Below are positions 1 to 4,618 of a stretch of DNA of 7,016 nt, piece after piece. The stretch is from positions 1-7,016 of the forward strand of contig JALWBS010000117.1 in the NCBI GenBank assembly GCA_027037025.1, written 5' to 3'. The DNA is from Desulfurococcales archaeon (GTDB taxonomy: Archaea > Thermoproteota > Thermoprotei_A > Sulfolobales > Ignisphaeraceae). Position numbers and translations under genes: made by a program. The notes beneath the pieces are model-generated. The model saw nothing but the letters and a program-made list of their open reading frames with translations. It was not told the DNA's origin and ran no database searches. Each line of letters opens with the position of its first letter. The first letter of the stretch is position 1.

Positions 1-201
1 GTGAGTTTCGACGAAGCGATCCAGGGAGTTAAGGTACTTCTCGAGGAAGGTGTTCTAGCAGGTCCTTCCAGCGGAGCCAACATAATCGCGGCCATTCACG
101 TAGCTAGGGAGCTGGGTAAGGAGGCGAACGTTGTTACCATAGCCGCCGACTCCATATTTAGATACCCCTCGGTACTGAGGATGCTGAGCGAAACTACGTA
201 A
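1..201 (+). CDS. Cysteine synthase / cystathionine beta-synthase family PLP enzyme, C-terminal part
   Basis: This is the last 66 residues of a fold-type II PLP enzyme; the gene begins left of the window and the GTG at position 1 is an internal codon, not a start. GPSSGAN (residues 21-27 of the visible part) matches the loop whose serine contacts the pyridine nitrogen of PLP in cysteine synthases. The segment VVTIAADS followed by FRYPSVL (about 44-59) matches the family's C-terminal strand and conserved DS..RY.S region. The family makes cysteine from O-acetylserine or O-phosphoserine plus sulfide in the cytoplasm. The visible tail cannot distinguish these substrates, nor exclude cystathionine beta-synthase. 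The stop is TAA at 199-201. No protein gene follows on this strand until archease, about 120 bases on. Confidence 0.8.
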   Translation: MSFDEAIQGVKVLLEEGVLAGPSSGANIIAAIHVARELGKEANVVTIAADSIFRYPSVLRMLSETT

Positions 202-203
202 AG

Positions 204-264
204 CTTCGTCAGCCCATGGAAATCCTCATCACATCTCAGATCCTGCCGGAGTCATCACCCTCAA
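204..264 (-). ncRNA. C/D box guide sRNA (2'-O-methylation guide), D' guide matching the 5' end of 16S rRNA
   Basis: Read on the minus strand, all four boxes are perfect and correctly spaced. Box C is GTGATGA (258-252), followed by a 12-nt guide (251-240), box D' CTGA (239-236), 3 nt, box C' GTGATGA (232-226), a 13-nt guide (225-213), and box D CTGA (212-209). This is the standard architecture of archaeal C/D sRNAs, which assemble with L7Ae, Nop5 and fibrillarin. The D' guide CTCCGGCAGGAT is the exact complement of AUCCUGCCGGAG near the 5' end of archaeal 16S rRNA. The N+5 rule puts the methyl group on the U of CCUG, about U20 in E. coli numbering by my alignment. The D guide may pair with the CCAUGG region near position 52. 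A terminal stem is weak at best. The ends are inferred from box A (286-292) and from the distance past box D, so they are good only to a few nucleotides. Confidence 0.88.
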
Positions 265-285
265 GGCGGAGTCAAGAAGCATAGC

Positions 286-298
286 TAAAAAGCCTTTG
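286..298 (-). promoter_or_regulatory. Archaeal promoter (BRE + box A) of the C/D box sRNA
   Basis: On the minus strand the sequence is CAAAGG followed by CTTTTTA (292-286). A TATA-like box centred near 289 predicts a start of transcription 25-27 bases downstream, at about 263. That is only five or so bases before box C of the sRNA, which suits a short RNA with its own promoter. The purine-rich CAAAGG is in the position of the TFB recognition element. The inverse reading, TAAAAAG on the plus strand, could also serve archease, but would start transcription inside its Shine-Dalgarno sequence. Confidence 0.5.
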
Positions 299-323
299 GA
301 GTAGCACCTCGTTGGGGAGGACC

Positions 324-773
324 ATGGGTAGCGAGCGAGGCTTTAGGTTTGGTGAACACACAGCGGATGTATTGATAGAGGGTTGGGGAAGGACCTTGGA
401 GGAGCTCTTCGAGGAGATGGCAAAAGCCATGTTCGAGGTCATGACCGATACGAAGCGGGTCGAGCCAAGGATTAAGATCCACGTCGAGGTCTGCGGATTC
501 GATCTAGAAAACCTTCTGTATAGGTGGCTAGAAGAGCTTCTCTATCACCACGACTCTAAGAACCTCGTGTTCAGCAAGTTCGAGGTTAAGAAGATCTTCG
601 AGAAGAGCGTCGATGGCGAGAAGGAGGTGTGTCTCGAAGCCGATGCGTGGGGTGAAGAGTTCGATAGGTCTAGGCACGAACCTAGAACGGTTGTCAAAGC
701 GGTTACCTACGCTCAGATGAGGATCTGGAGAGAAGGTGATGTGTGGAGAGCTACGACGGTCCTCGACATCTAG
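324..773 (+). CDS. Archease, activator of the RNA ligase RtcB
   Basis: The product has 149 residues, the usual archease length. Archease is a small cytoplasmic metal-binding protein that helps RtcB form its guanylate intermediate and turn over, supporting ligation of tRNA exons and RNA repair. Family marks are FGEHTADVLIEGWG near the N-terminus (HTAD at 12-15), LEELFEEMAKAMFEVMTD (25-42), LLYRWLEELLY (64-74), KAVTYAQM (125-132) and the C-terminal VLDI. In characterised archeases the early Asp, the penultimate Asp and the terminal carboxylate bind metal; D15, D148 and I149 fit. The family usually has KAVTYH; here Ala-Gln replaces the His. The ATG at 324 was chosen because GGGGAGG (314-320) precedes it, though its 3-base spacing is tight; a TTG at 312 is the only longer option. 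No rtcB is visible here. The stop lies one base from the stop of the convergent neighbour. Confidence 0.93.
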   Translation: MGSERGFRFGEHTADVLIEGWGRTLEELFEEMAKAMFEVMTDTKRVEPRIKIHVEVCGFDLENLLYRWLEELLYHHDSKNLVFSKFEVKKIFEKSVDGEKEVCLEADAWGEEFDRSRHEPRTVVKAVTYAQMRIWREGDVWRATTVLDI

Positions 774-774
774 C

Positions 775-1137
775 TCAATTCGAACGAGTCCTTTTGATGA
801 ACAAGGCGTAGTCCCCTTCGGGAACCTCTACGCATTCAACATCTCTACTCGCAACGTAGATCCACGCTCTGCCCACGGGCGTCTCTATCTCTACCCGACG
901 GTACTCGAGAGGCACGTTCTCGAAATCGTCTAGCTCACGAAGTAGCTCCTCATCGACTTCGTAAACCTCGATGTAGATTCTGTTAACGTCGTTCGACTTA
1001 ACTAGGTAAGGCGTATCTCCGCACACCACGAGCTTGTACGGGATGTGTACAAAGCCTTCCCACAGCAAGCTAGCGCGTCTAAGCATATGGTGGTTCTCCA
1101 TACCGCGCCTCAGAGTTCCGTATACCGCGACCAGCAT
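775..1137 (-). CDS. Gamma-glutamylcyclotransferase-like (GGCT/AIG2 fold) protein
   Basis: The 120-residue protein fits the short GGCT-like family. The signature YGTLRRG lies at 6-12, where it forms the substrate-binding loop. RIYIEVYEVD (53-62) and LDDFENVPLEYRR (69-81) match the family's GE.Y.vd and LD..Eg....Y.R blocks; E73 aligns with the glutamate that acts as general acid/base in known cyclotransferases. Members release 5-oxoproline from gamma-glutamyl amines or peptides, but many archaeal members are untested, so the substrate is unknown. The ATG at 1137 is preceded by GGTGA with a 4-base gap, an archaeal Shine-Dalgarno. The gene is divergent from the small ORF at 1215 and convergent with archease, so it is probably transcribed alone. 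Confidence 0.83.
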   Translation of the reverse strand: MLVAVYGTLRRGMENHHMLRRASLLWEGFVHIPYKLVVCGDTPYLVKSNDVNRIYIEVYEVDEELLRELDDFENVPLEYRRVEIETPVGRAWIYVASRDVECVEVPEGDYALFIKRTRSN

Positions 1138-1164
1138 CGTTTCACCATCGAGGCGCTTAACTCA

Positions 1165-1176
1165 ACACTTATTACT
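1165..1176. promoter_or_regulatory. Possible shared AT-rich promoter between divergent genes
   Basis: The 77-base gap between the GGCT-like gene (-) and the small ORF (+) has one AT-rich block, CACTTATTACTT, around 1166-1177. Read forward, CTTATTA predicts a start near 1197, an 18-base leader before TTG 1215. Read in reverse, AATAAG predicts a start near 1146, just before the Shine-Dalgarno of the GGCT-like gene. The fit in both directions is suggestive, but the boxes are imperfect. Confidence 0.3.
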
Positions 1177-1205
1177 TGGCGAGGCTTATCATCTATAGGA
1201 TCGTG

Positions 1206-1217
1206 GGTGAAACCTTG
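1206..1217 (+). promoter_or_regulatory. Shine-Dalgarno GGTGA that decides a TTG start
   Basis: GGTGA (1206-1210) lies four bases before TTG 1215. The same GGTGA with a 4-base gap precedes ATG 1137 (-) and GTG 4271 (+). GGTGAAAC here and its mirror at 1139-1146 form a perfect 8-bp inverted repeat flanking the divergent intergenic region, because both genes carry the same ribosome-binding context. This favours TTG 1215 over the earlier in-frame TTG 1176 and GTG 1203. Confidence 0.55.
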
Positions 1218-1505
1218 TCCACGATTTCTAGGGTAGACCTTGTGGAGATGATAAAGGCCAACAACATGGTTGAAGATCTGCTCGAGTGGCTAAGGAGCAA
1301 GAAAGGCATGGATACGAGCGAACCAATATCCCTGAACGATCTCGACATCAACCTGCTGATCGAGTATGCGAGGGAGAGAGGGTTGATAGGAGAGGGCGTC
1401 AACGTTATCGAGGAAGAGGCTAAGATGCTTAGGGATCCCGAGCCTGAGGAGCTGAAGGTGGACGTAAGGCCTACGAAGCCTAAGAAGATCCGGAGCAAGC
1501 GCTAG
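1215..1505 (+). CDS. Small hypothetical protein with basic C-terminal tail
   Basis: I do not recognise this 96-residue protein. With the TTG start at 1215 it begins MSTISRVDLVEMIKANNM, followed by a mostly helical, charged region containing LLEWLRSKKG, a short linker, LNDLDINLLIEYARERGLIG, and an acidic stretch with EEEAKMLRDPEPEE. It ends in the strongly basic RPTKPKKIRSKR. There are no cysteines, no transmembrane segment and no signal peptide. The helix-turn-helix-like spacing and basic tail would suit nucleic-acid or ribosome binding, but that is only a guess from composition. Coding looks real: there is a good Shine-Dalgarno, balanced composition and codon use like its neighbours, whereas the antisense frame is Ser/Leu-rich. 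Its last 26 bases overlap the convergent radical SAM gene. A longer form starting at TTG 1176 would add 13 residues. Confidence 0.65.
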   Translation: MSTISRVDLVEMIKANNMVEDLLEWLRSKKGMDTSEPISLNDLDINLLIEYARERGLIGEGVNVIEEEAKMLRDPEPEELKVDVRPTKPKKIRSKR

Positions 1506-2352
1506 CTCCACCACTACCTGCGTAGGAGTTCAGATTACGAATGTGCTTAGCAACGCCCTCCTCATAAGCATCGCCAACGAAGCCCTGCTTGCACACAACC
1601 CCCACCTCTCGACACTTCTTGAACATGTACTCAATTCTTTTTAAGAAGCTTTGCGTTCGCACAGCCTTAGCTTCCTTAACTAAAACACCTTTTTCGAACA
1701 TGAACCTCTTAGGATGCAGTGGATCTATGTATAGAACCGCTCTCAACTCCTTAGCGAGGCGTAGTAGCTCTGAGAACGTTTCGTCATCATCGTTAATCCC
1801 GGGGATGACCGGGCCGTAGAATATCCATAGGTTCTCGACACCTTTCCTCCTAAGCGCTCTAAGAGCTTCTATCCTTCTGCTAGGCGGTGAAGCCCTGGGC
1901 TCGAACCTCCTAGCCATGGAATCGTCTATGAACGTCACCGTCAAACCTACGTCAACGCGGACATGCTTCAAAAGATCTACGTCCCTTAGAACGAGATCGG
2001 ACTTCGTCTGAACGCTCACCCTATAACCATGCTTAACCAGAGTCTCTATGCATCGCCTAGCTAAGAACTCACGTTCTTCGACGGGTTGATAAGCGTCGCT
2101 TATCGTACCGACACCCACAACACCGGGTTTCATGGCTAGAAGCTCGCGGCGTAGCACCTCAGCGATGTTCTCCTTAATGAGCACGACTTCGCCCCAGCGA
2201 TCAGCGATGCTCTTGCCAACGTAGCACCTTGCATAGCAGTAGACGCAGCCGTGCTCACAGCCTAGGTATGGATTGAGTGCGTAATCGAGATCCGGCAGTC
2301 CGCTCCTAGATAGGGCTCTGCGAACACGGATCCTAACGTACTTAACCAACAC
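1480..2352 (-). CDS. Radical SAM protein, SplB-like COG1533 family
   Basis: A 290-residue cytoplasmic protein. NPYLGCEHGCVYCYAR carries the radical SAM cluster motif CX3CX2C at C32, C36 and C39 (counted from the start used here), which binds a 4Fe-4S cluster and S-adenosylmethionine. This context is the hallmark of the COG1533 group related to spore photoproduct lyase (SplB). Downstream, GVGTISDAYQPVE and VSVQTKSDLVLRD match the later strands of the family's barrel. The archaeal members have no established reaction. The GTG at 2352 was chosen because GGAG lies five bases upstream and because the 36 bases before it hold a perfect dyad; an ATG at 2388 would add 12 residues without a Shine-Dalgarno. 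The last residues (AGSGGASACSGSS) are low complexity and lie in the overlap with the convergent small gene. It follows the inositol-phosphate synthase gene on the same strand. Confidence 0.88.
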   Translation of the reverse strand: MLVKYVRIRVRRALSRSGLPDLDYALNPYLGCEHGCVYCYARCYVGKSIADRWGEVVLIKENIAEVLRRELLAMKPGVVGVGTISDAYQPVEEREFLARRCIETLVKHGYRVSVQTKSDLVLRDVDLLKHVRVDVGLTVTFIDDSMARRFEPRASPPSRRIEALRALRRKGVENLWIFYGPVIPGINDDDETFSELLRLAKELRAVLYIDPLHPKRFMFEKGVLVKEAKAVRTQSFLKRIEYMFKKCREVGVVCKQGFVGDAYEEGVAKHIRNLNSYAGSGGASACSGSS

Positions 2353-2356
2353 AGTC

Positions 2357-2384
2357 ACTCCGCAAAAAGGCTTGGTTGCGGAGT
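2357..2384. repeat. Perfect 9-bp dyad (ACTCCGCAA / TTGCGGAGT) upstream of the radical SAM gene
   Basis: ACTCCGCAA (2357-2365) and TTGCGGAGT (2376-2384) are exact inverted repeats separated by 10 bases. In the minus-strand transcript the downstream arm contains GGAG, the likely Shine-Dalgarno of the GTG start at 2352, so a hairpin would hide it. As DNA, the dyad lies between a possible box A (CTTTATG, 2392-2386) and the start codon, a usual place for an archaeal repressor operator. A further GGTTGCG at 2394-2400 repeats the one at 2374-2380 exactly 20 bp away. Confidence 0.6.
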
Positions 2385-2385
2385 T

Positions 2386-2392
2386 CATAAAG
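2386..2392 (-). promoter_or_regulatory. Possible box A for the radical SAM gene
   Basis: CTTTATG on the minus strand is centred 37 bases before GTG 2352 and predicts a transcription start near 2363. It would let the radical SAM gene be expressed apart from the upstream inositol-phosphate synthase gene. It overlaps the alternative ATG start at 2388, so it stands or falls with the choice of start. Confidence 0.35.
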
Positions 2393-2405
2393 AGGTTGCG
2401 AACCG

Positions 2406-3557
2406 TTACTGGACTATCTCCAACTTCCTCAGGTAGTCAAGCATCTTATAGAAGGCCACTATCCTAGAGACATTCCTCGAGCCTCGAGGTCCCGGAGCTT
2501 TCATGAAGAAAGCGTTTACCTCGTAACACGTTCCGTAAACGCCTTTCTCTATAAGCGAAGCCCCTATCCTTATCAGATCCACGAGTAGTCCAGCGAGTGC
2601 TGGGCTATCGTTTATCCTCATGTTGACGATGAGCTCGTCTTCCAACCCGTTGAAGGTCTTCCAAGGGATGTGCATGGATACGAACTTCTTGTCCCCAAGG
2701 GGCTCGAGATAACCCGTGGGCTTAACGAAGTGAGGCACGCTATACCCCAGGATATCCTCGATGACACTCGTCTTCGTCTCCTCCTTCATAGCGTTCCTCT
2801 CAGGTAGCGTAAGCGCGTAGAAATCGGTGTTGCCACCTATGTTGAACTGAGCTATCGAGAGAACCCTTCGGTTACGCTCAGCGAGATGCTCGAGGATATC
2901 GGCCATCAAGGGGGTGGCGCCGGTAGCACCATCGTCTCCGAGAACCAGCGATGCTGATCTGCGGTAGAGCTCTACGAAGGCGGGGTCTCGAGCTATGGGG
3001 CTAGGGATGACGTTTATGAACGCAACCCTCCTGCTCCTCTTCCTAGCGTATTTAGCAACTGCGTAGGCATAGGCTTGGCTAGCAGATACCTTACCCGATT
3101 CCACAGCTCTCTCCAGATTATCGATCGTTTCGAAAGCCCTTGCGGGTTCCGTCGTTATCACGTTCACGAAGACGTCCGCTCCGAATCCGCTGAACTCATC
3201 AACGAGCCTATCTATGGCTTCGGCAACGCCTCCGAACTCCTCGAGGCCCTGGGCTTTCACGGGTAGACCGCGGAGGGATCCTAGGTGTATCCCCATGGAT
3301 ACCCGTAGCTGCTTAAGCGTTTCGGGTACCGGCACGGTTCTACCCAACAACTCCTTACATACATCGTAAGCCGACTTACCCACCTTACGAACATCCACAT
3401 CGTATAGCCCCACGAACTCTATGTCTTCGATAGCCTTGTCCAACCTGTACCTAGCTAGAGGAACACCCCACGGCTCCAAACCTCTCTTTATCCTCTCGAC
3501 TCCCGTCAGAAGGTGTGCAGCAACCATCCCCGCACCTATTACGACGACCCTTATCAT
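2406..3557 (-). CDS. ino1: Myo-inositol-1-phosphate synthase (inositol-3-phosphate synthase), archaeal type
   Basis: The enzyme converts glucose 6-phosphate to 1L-myo-inositol 1-phosphate using tightly bound NAD. In archaea the product feeds inositol ether lipids (archaetidylinositol) and, in hyperthermophiles, di-myo-inositol phosphate. At 383 residues it has the usual archaeal length. The N-terminal Rossmann motif is VIGAGMVAAH (6-15). GLEPWGVPLARY (26-37), DIEFVGLYDVDVRKVGK (45-61), NVIPSPIARDP (182-192), GDDGATGATPL (207-217), FNIGGNTDF (238-246), the lysine pair K258/K262 in MKEETKTSVIEDI, GDKK (288-291) and FFMKAPGP (350-357) follow in family order. The lysines fit the catalytic set known from yeast and Archaeoglobus. 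ATG 3557 was chosen: GGGGGA precedes it by six bases and the protein then begins at the NAD-binding strand; the longer frame to 3620 would run through the promoter. The radical SAM gene follows on the same strand. Confidence 0.95.
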   Translation of the reverse strand: MIRVVVIGAGMVAAHLLTGVERIKRGLEPWGVPLARYRLDKAIEDIEFVGLYDVDVRKVGKSAYDVCKELLGRTVPVPETLKQLRVSMGIHLGSLRGLPVKAQGLEEFGGVAEAIDRLVDEFSGFGADVFVNVITTEPARAFETIDNLERAVESGKVSASQAYAYAVAKYARKRSRRVAFINVIPSPIARDPAFVELYRRSASLVLGDDGATGATPLMADILEHLAERNRRVLSIAQFNIGGNTDFYALTLPERNAMKEETKTSVIEDILGYSVPHFVKPTGYLEPLGDKKFVSMHIPWKTFNGLEDELIVNMRINDSPALAGLLVDLIRIGASLIEKGVYGTCYEVNAFFMKAPGPRGSRNVSRIVAFYKMLDYLRKLEIVQ

Positions 3558-3590
3558 CTTGAATCCCCCTCGAGTTGAAGCTATGTATAG

Positions 3591-3597
3591 ATTTAAG
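3591..3597 (-). promoter_or_regulatory. Box A promoter of the inositol-phosphate synthase gene
   Basis: CTTAAAT on the minus strand is centred near 3594, 37 bases before ATG 3557. It predicts a start of transcription near 3568, leaving a leader of about ten bases that includes the GGGGGA Shine-Dalgarno. This supports ATG 3557 as the start. Confidence 0.5.
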
Positions 3598-3612
3598 TAG
3601 CGCGCAACACCC

Positions 3613-3666
3613 GAGTGCACTCACTAGCTACGAGATTACTACGATACATATCGAGTGCGATCTCGT
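3613..3666. repeat. Palindrome cluster upstream of the inositol-phosphate synthase promoter
   Basis: GAGTGCACTC (3613-3622) is a perfect 10-bp palindrome about 16 bp upstream of box A. CGAGTGC recurs 40 bp away (3612-3618 and 3652-3658). A nested inverted repeat follows, with arms ACGAGAT (3630-3636) and ATCTCGT (3660-3666) around CGATA-CA-TATCG (3642-3653). These could be operator sites for the gene or, for the nested repeat, an RNA hairpin just after the stop of the upstream minus-strand gene. No function is shown. Confidence 0.4.
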
Positions 3667-4211
3667 TACGCAGATAAGCGTCTAGCCCAGGAATTGACGA
3701 ACTCATCGATGTCGATGCCAGCCTTCTTAAATATCCTCGGATTCGCCGAACGTATGAAGGTCTTTAGAAGCCCATCGATCGCGACTCTGTCTATCCTCCT
3801 TCTCGGTCTAGTCGTAGCGAGGGTATCGATTCTACAAGCTCTCGAAATCGATGGTTTCTCGAGATCGAGGAATCTTCGAAGAAGCTGGGGATCGGGGAAA
3901 AGAGCTACTAGAGTACCTCTAAACAGTTGCCGTGGAAAGATCAACGAGTTGAAGCGTACGAACCTTATGACGACATCGCTTAGGAATAGCCTTAGATCGG
4001 TAACTTCCCCGATTACTAAGCCGAGTTCCTCACCCTCCTCCAGAACAAGGGTCTTACCACCGAGTCTCTCTATCACGAAGCTAACGGTGTTGGCCAACCC
4101 CACGTCGTTGGTTACGAGGATCCCGTTCTCGGATCCCCCAAACCGGTTTACGAATATCTTCCTCCATCTCTTACCCCTAGGAGGATCGATGATTACGACC
4201 ACCGTAATCAT
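3666..4211 (-). CDS. Hypothetical protein, possible Rossmann-like N-terminal domain
   Basis: I cannot assign this 181-residue protein to a family. It opens with a hydrophobic strand (MITVVVIIDPP), a basic stretch, then ILVTNDVGLANTVSFVIERLGGKTLVLEEGEELGLVIGEV (about 31-70). The alternation of strands and helices looks like a small alpha/beta domain. The TND followed by a helix and a strand loosely recalls PIN-type nuclease cores, but I do not see the full acidic set, so I do not call it one. The second half is rich in arginine (RACRIDTLATTRPRRRIDR) and ends in helices, which would suit nucleic-acid binding. ATG 4211 has GGAGG (4224-4220) at an 8-base gap, better than TTG 4226. It is divergent from the Hsp20-like gene. 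A 203-codon open frame on the opposite strand is Ser/Arg/Thr-rich and looks like a shadow. Confidence 0.7.
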   Translation of the reverse strand: MITVVVIIDPPRGKRWRKIFVNRFGGSENGILVTNDVGLANTVSFVIERLGGKTLVLEEGEELGLVIGEVTDLRLFLSDVVIRFVRFNSLIFPRQLFRGTLVALFPDPQLLRRFLDLEKPSISRACRIDTLATTRPRRRIDRVAIDGLLKTFIRSANPRIFKKAGIDIDEFVNSWARRLSA

Positions 4212-4230
4212 TCTATGCGCCTCCAAAATC

Positions 4231-4240
4231 GATATATTAT
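4231..4240. promoter_or_regulatory. AT-rich box A between divergent genes
   Basis: GATATATTAT (4231-4240) is the only strong TATA-like element in this gap. Read forward it predicts a start near 4262, immediately before the GGTGA and GTG start of the Hsp20-like gene. Read in reverse it would start transcription near ATG 4211, past that gene's Shine-Dalgarno, so the forward use fits better. Confidence 0.45.
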
Positions 4241-4270
4241 CTGAGAACCACTGTATTTCTCGGTGATCTC

Positions 4271-4618
4271 GTGGAGGATGATAGGAGGTTCAGAGCATCG
4301 CTTTTCGACATCGTCGAGCGTATGCTCGACAAGATTCTCAACGATTGGGAGGGTGAAAAGAGGAGTAAAGTCATCACCCCTCTAACCCATGTATATAACG
4401 ACGATGATTCGCTGGAGATAATCTTCGAAATACCTGAGTGTCGCGATCCCCGACCCCAGATAATGATTAGAGGAAGCCGCTTGATAATGAAAGCCCGTGG
4501 ACAGGAGATTTGCTCGAAGAGTGTTGAGCTTCCCCGAAACGTCGATCTGTCATCCATGAGAGTAAAGAACTTAGGCGATCTCCTAATCGTCAAATTCTCG
4601 AAGGTATCTAAACGCTAG
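4271..4618 (+). CDS. Minimal Hsp20/alpha-crystallin-like protein
   Basis: A 115-residue protein with an N-terminal amphipathic helix (FDIVERMLDKILNDW, about 12-26) and one beta-sandwich domain (about 39-112). HVYNDDDSLEIIFEIPE, QIMIRGSRLIMKARG, SKSVELPRNVDLSSMRV and NLGDLLIVKFSKV match, in order, the strands of the alpha-crystallin domain; GDLLIV corresponds to the conserved G-x-L motif before the last strand. Small heat-shock proteins bind unfolding proteins as oligomers. This one ends at VSKR and has no C-terminal I-x-I motif, which normally docks into a neighbouring subunit, so oligomer assembly may differ, or it may be a CS-like domain. The GTG start at 4271 has GGTGA four bases upstream. 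Its TAG stop lies in the palindrome CTAG (4615-4618), which also supplies the stop of the convergent EcfT gene. Confidence 0.75.
   Translation: MEDDRRFRASLFDIVERMLDKILNDWEGEKRSKVITPLTHVYNDDDSLEIIFEIPECRDPRPQIMIRGSRLIMKARGQEICSKSVELPRNVDLSSMRVKNLGDLLIVKFSKVSKR

Noticed and set aside
286..292. TAAAAAG as the promoter of archease
   Set aside because: It would start transcription around 315, cutting the Shine-Dalgarno; the opposite orientation fits the sRNA better. It cannot be fully excluded if archease is leaderless.
795..800. TGATGA on the plus strand
   Set aside because: No matching CTGA or second C box; it is antisense to the C-terminus of the GGCT-like gene.
1193..1498. 101-codon minus-strand frame opposite the small protein
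   Set aside because: Ser/Leu-rich shadow composition and no start signals; the plus frame has a clear GGTGA.
1492..1509. Hairpin GGAGC / GCTCC with an 8-base loop at a convergent junction, as a terminator
   Set aside because: The stem is only 5 bp, has no T-run after it, and lies mostly in coding sequence of two genes; archaeal terminators are mainly T-rich tracts.
2353..2388. ATG 2388 as the start of the radical SAM gene
   Set aside because: It has no Shine-Dalgarno and the added 12 residues are encoded by a perfect dyad; GTG 2352 has GGAG at five bases. It is kept as an alternative.
3655..4266. 203-codon open frame on the plus strand
   Set aside because: It lies antisense to the minus-strand gene at 3666-4211, is dominated by Ser, Arg, Thr and Leu as expected of a shadow frame, and has no ribosome-binding site. 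The minus frame has a GGAGG and an ordered alpha/beta pattern.
4371..4377. Another minus-strand GTGATGA (box C-like)
   Set aside because: There is no CTGA at guide distance and it lies inside the Hsp20-like gene.
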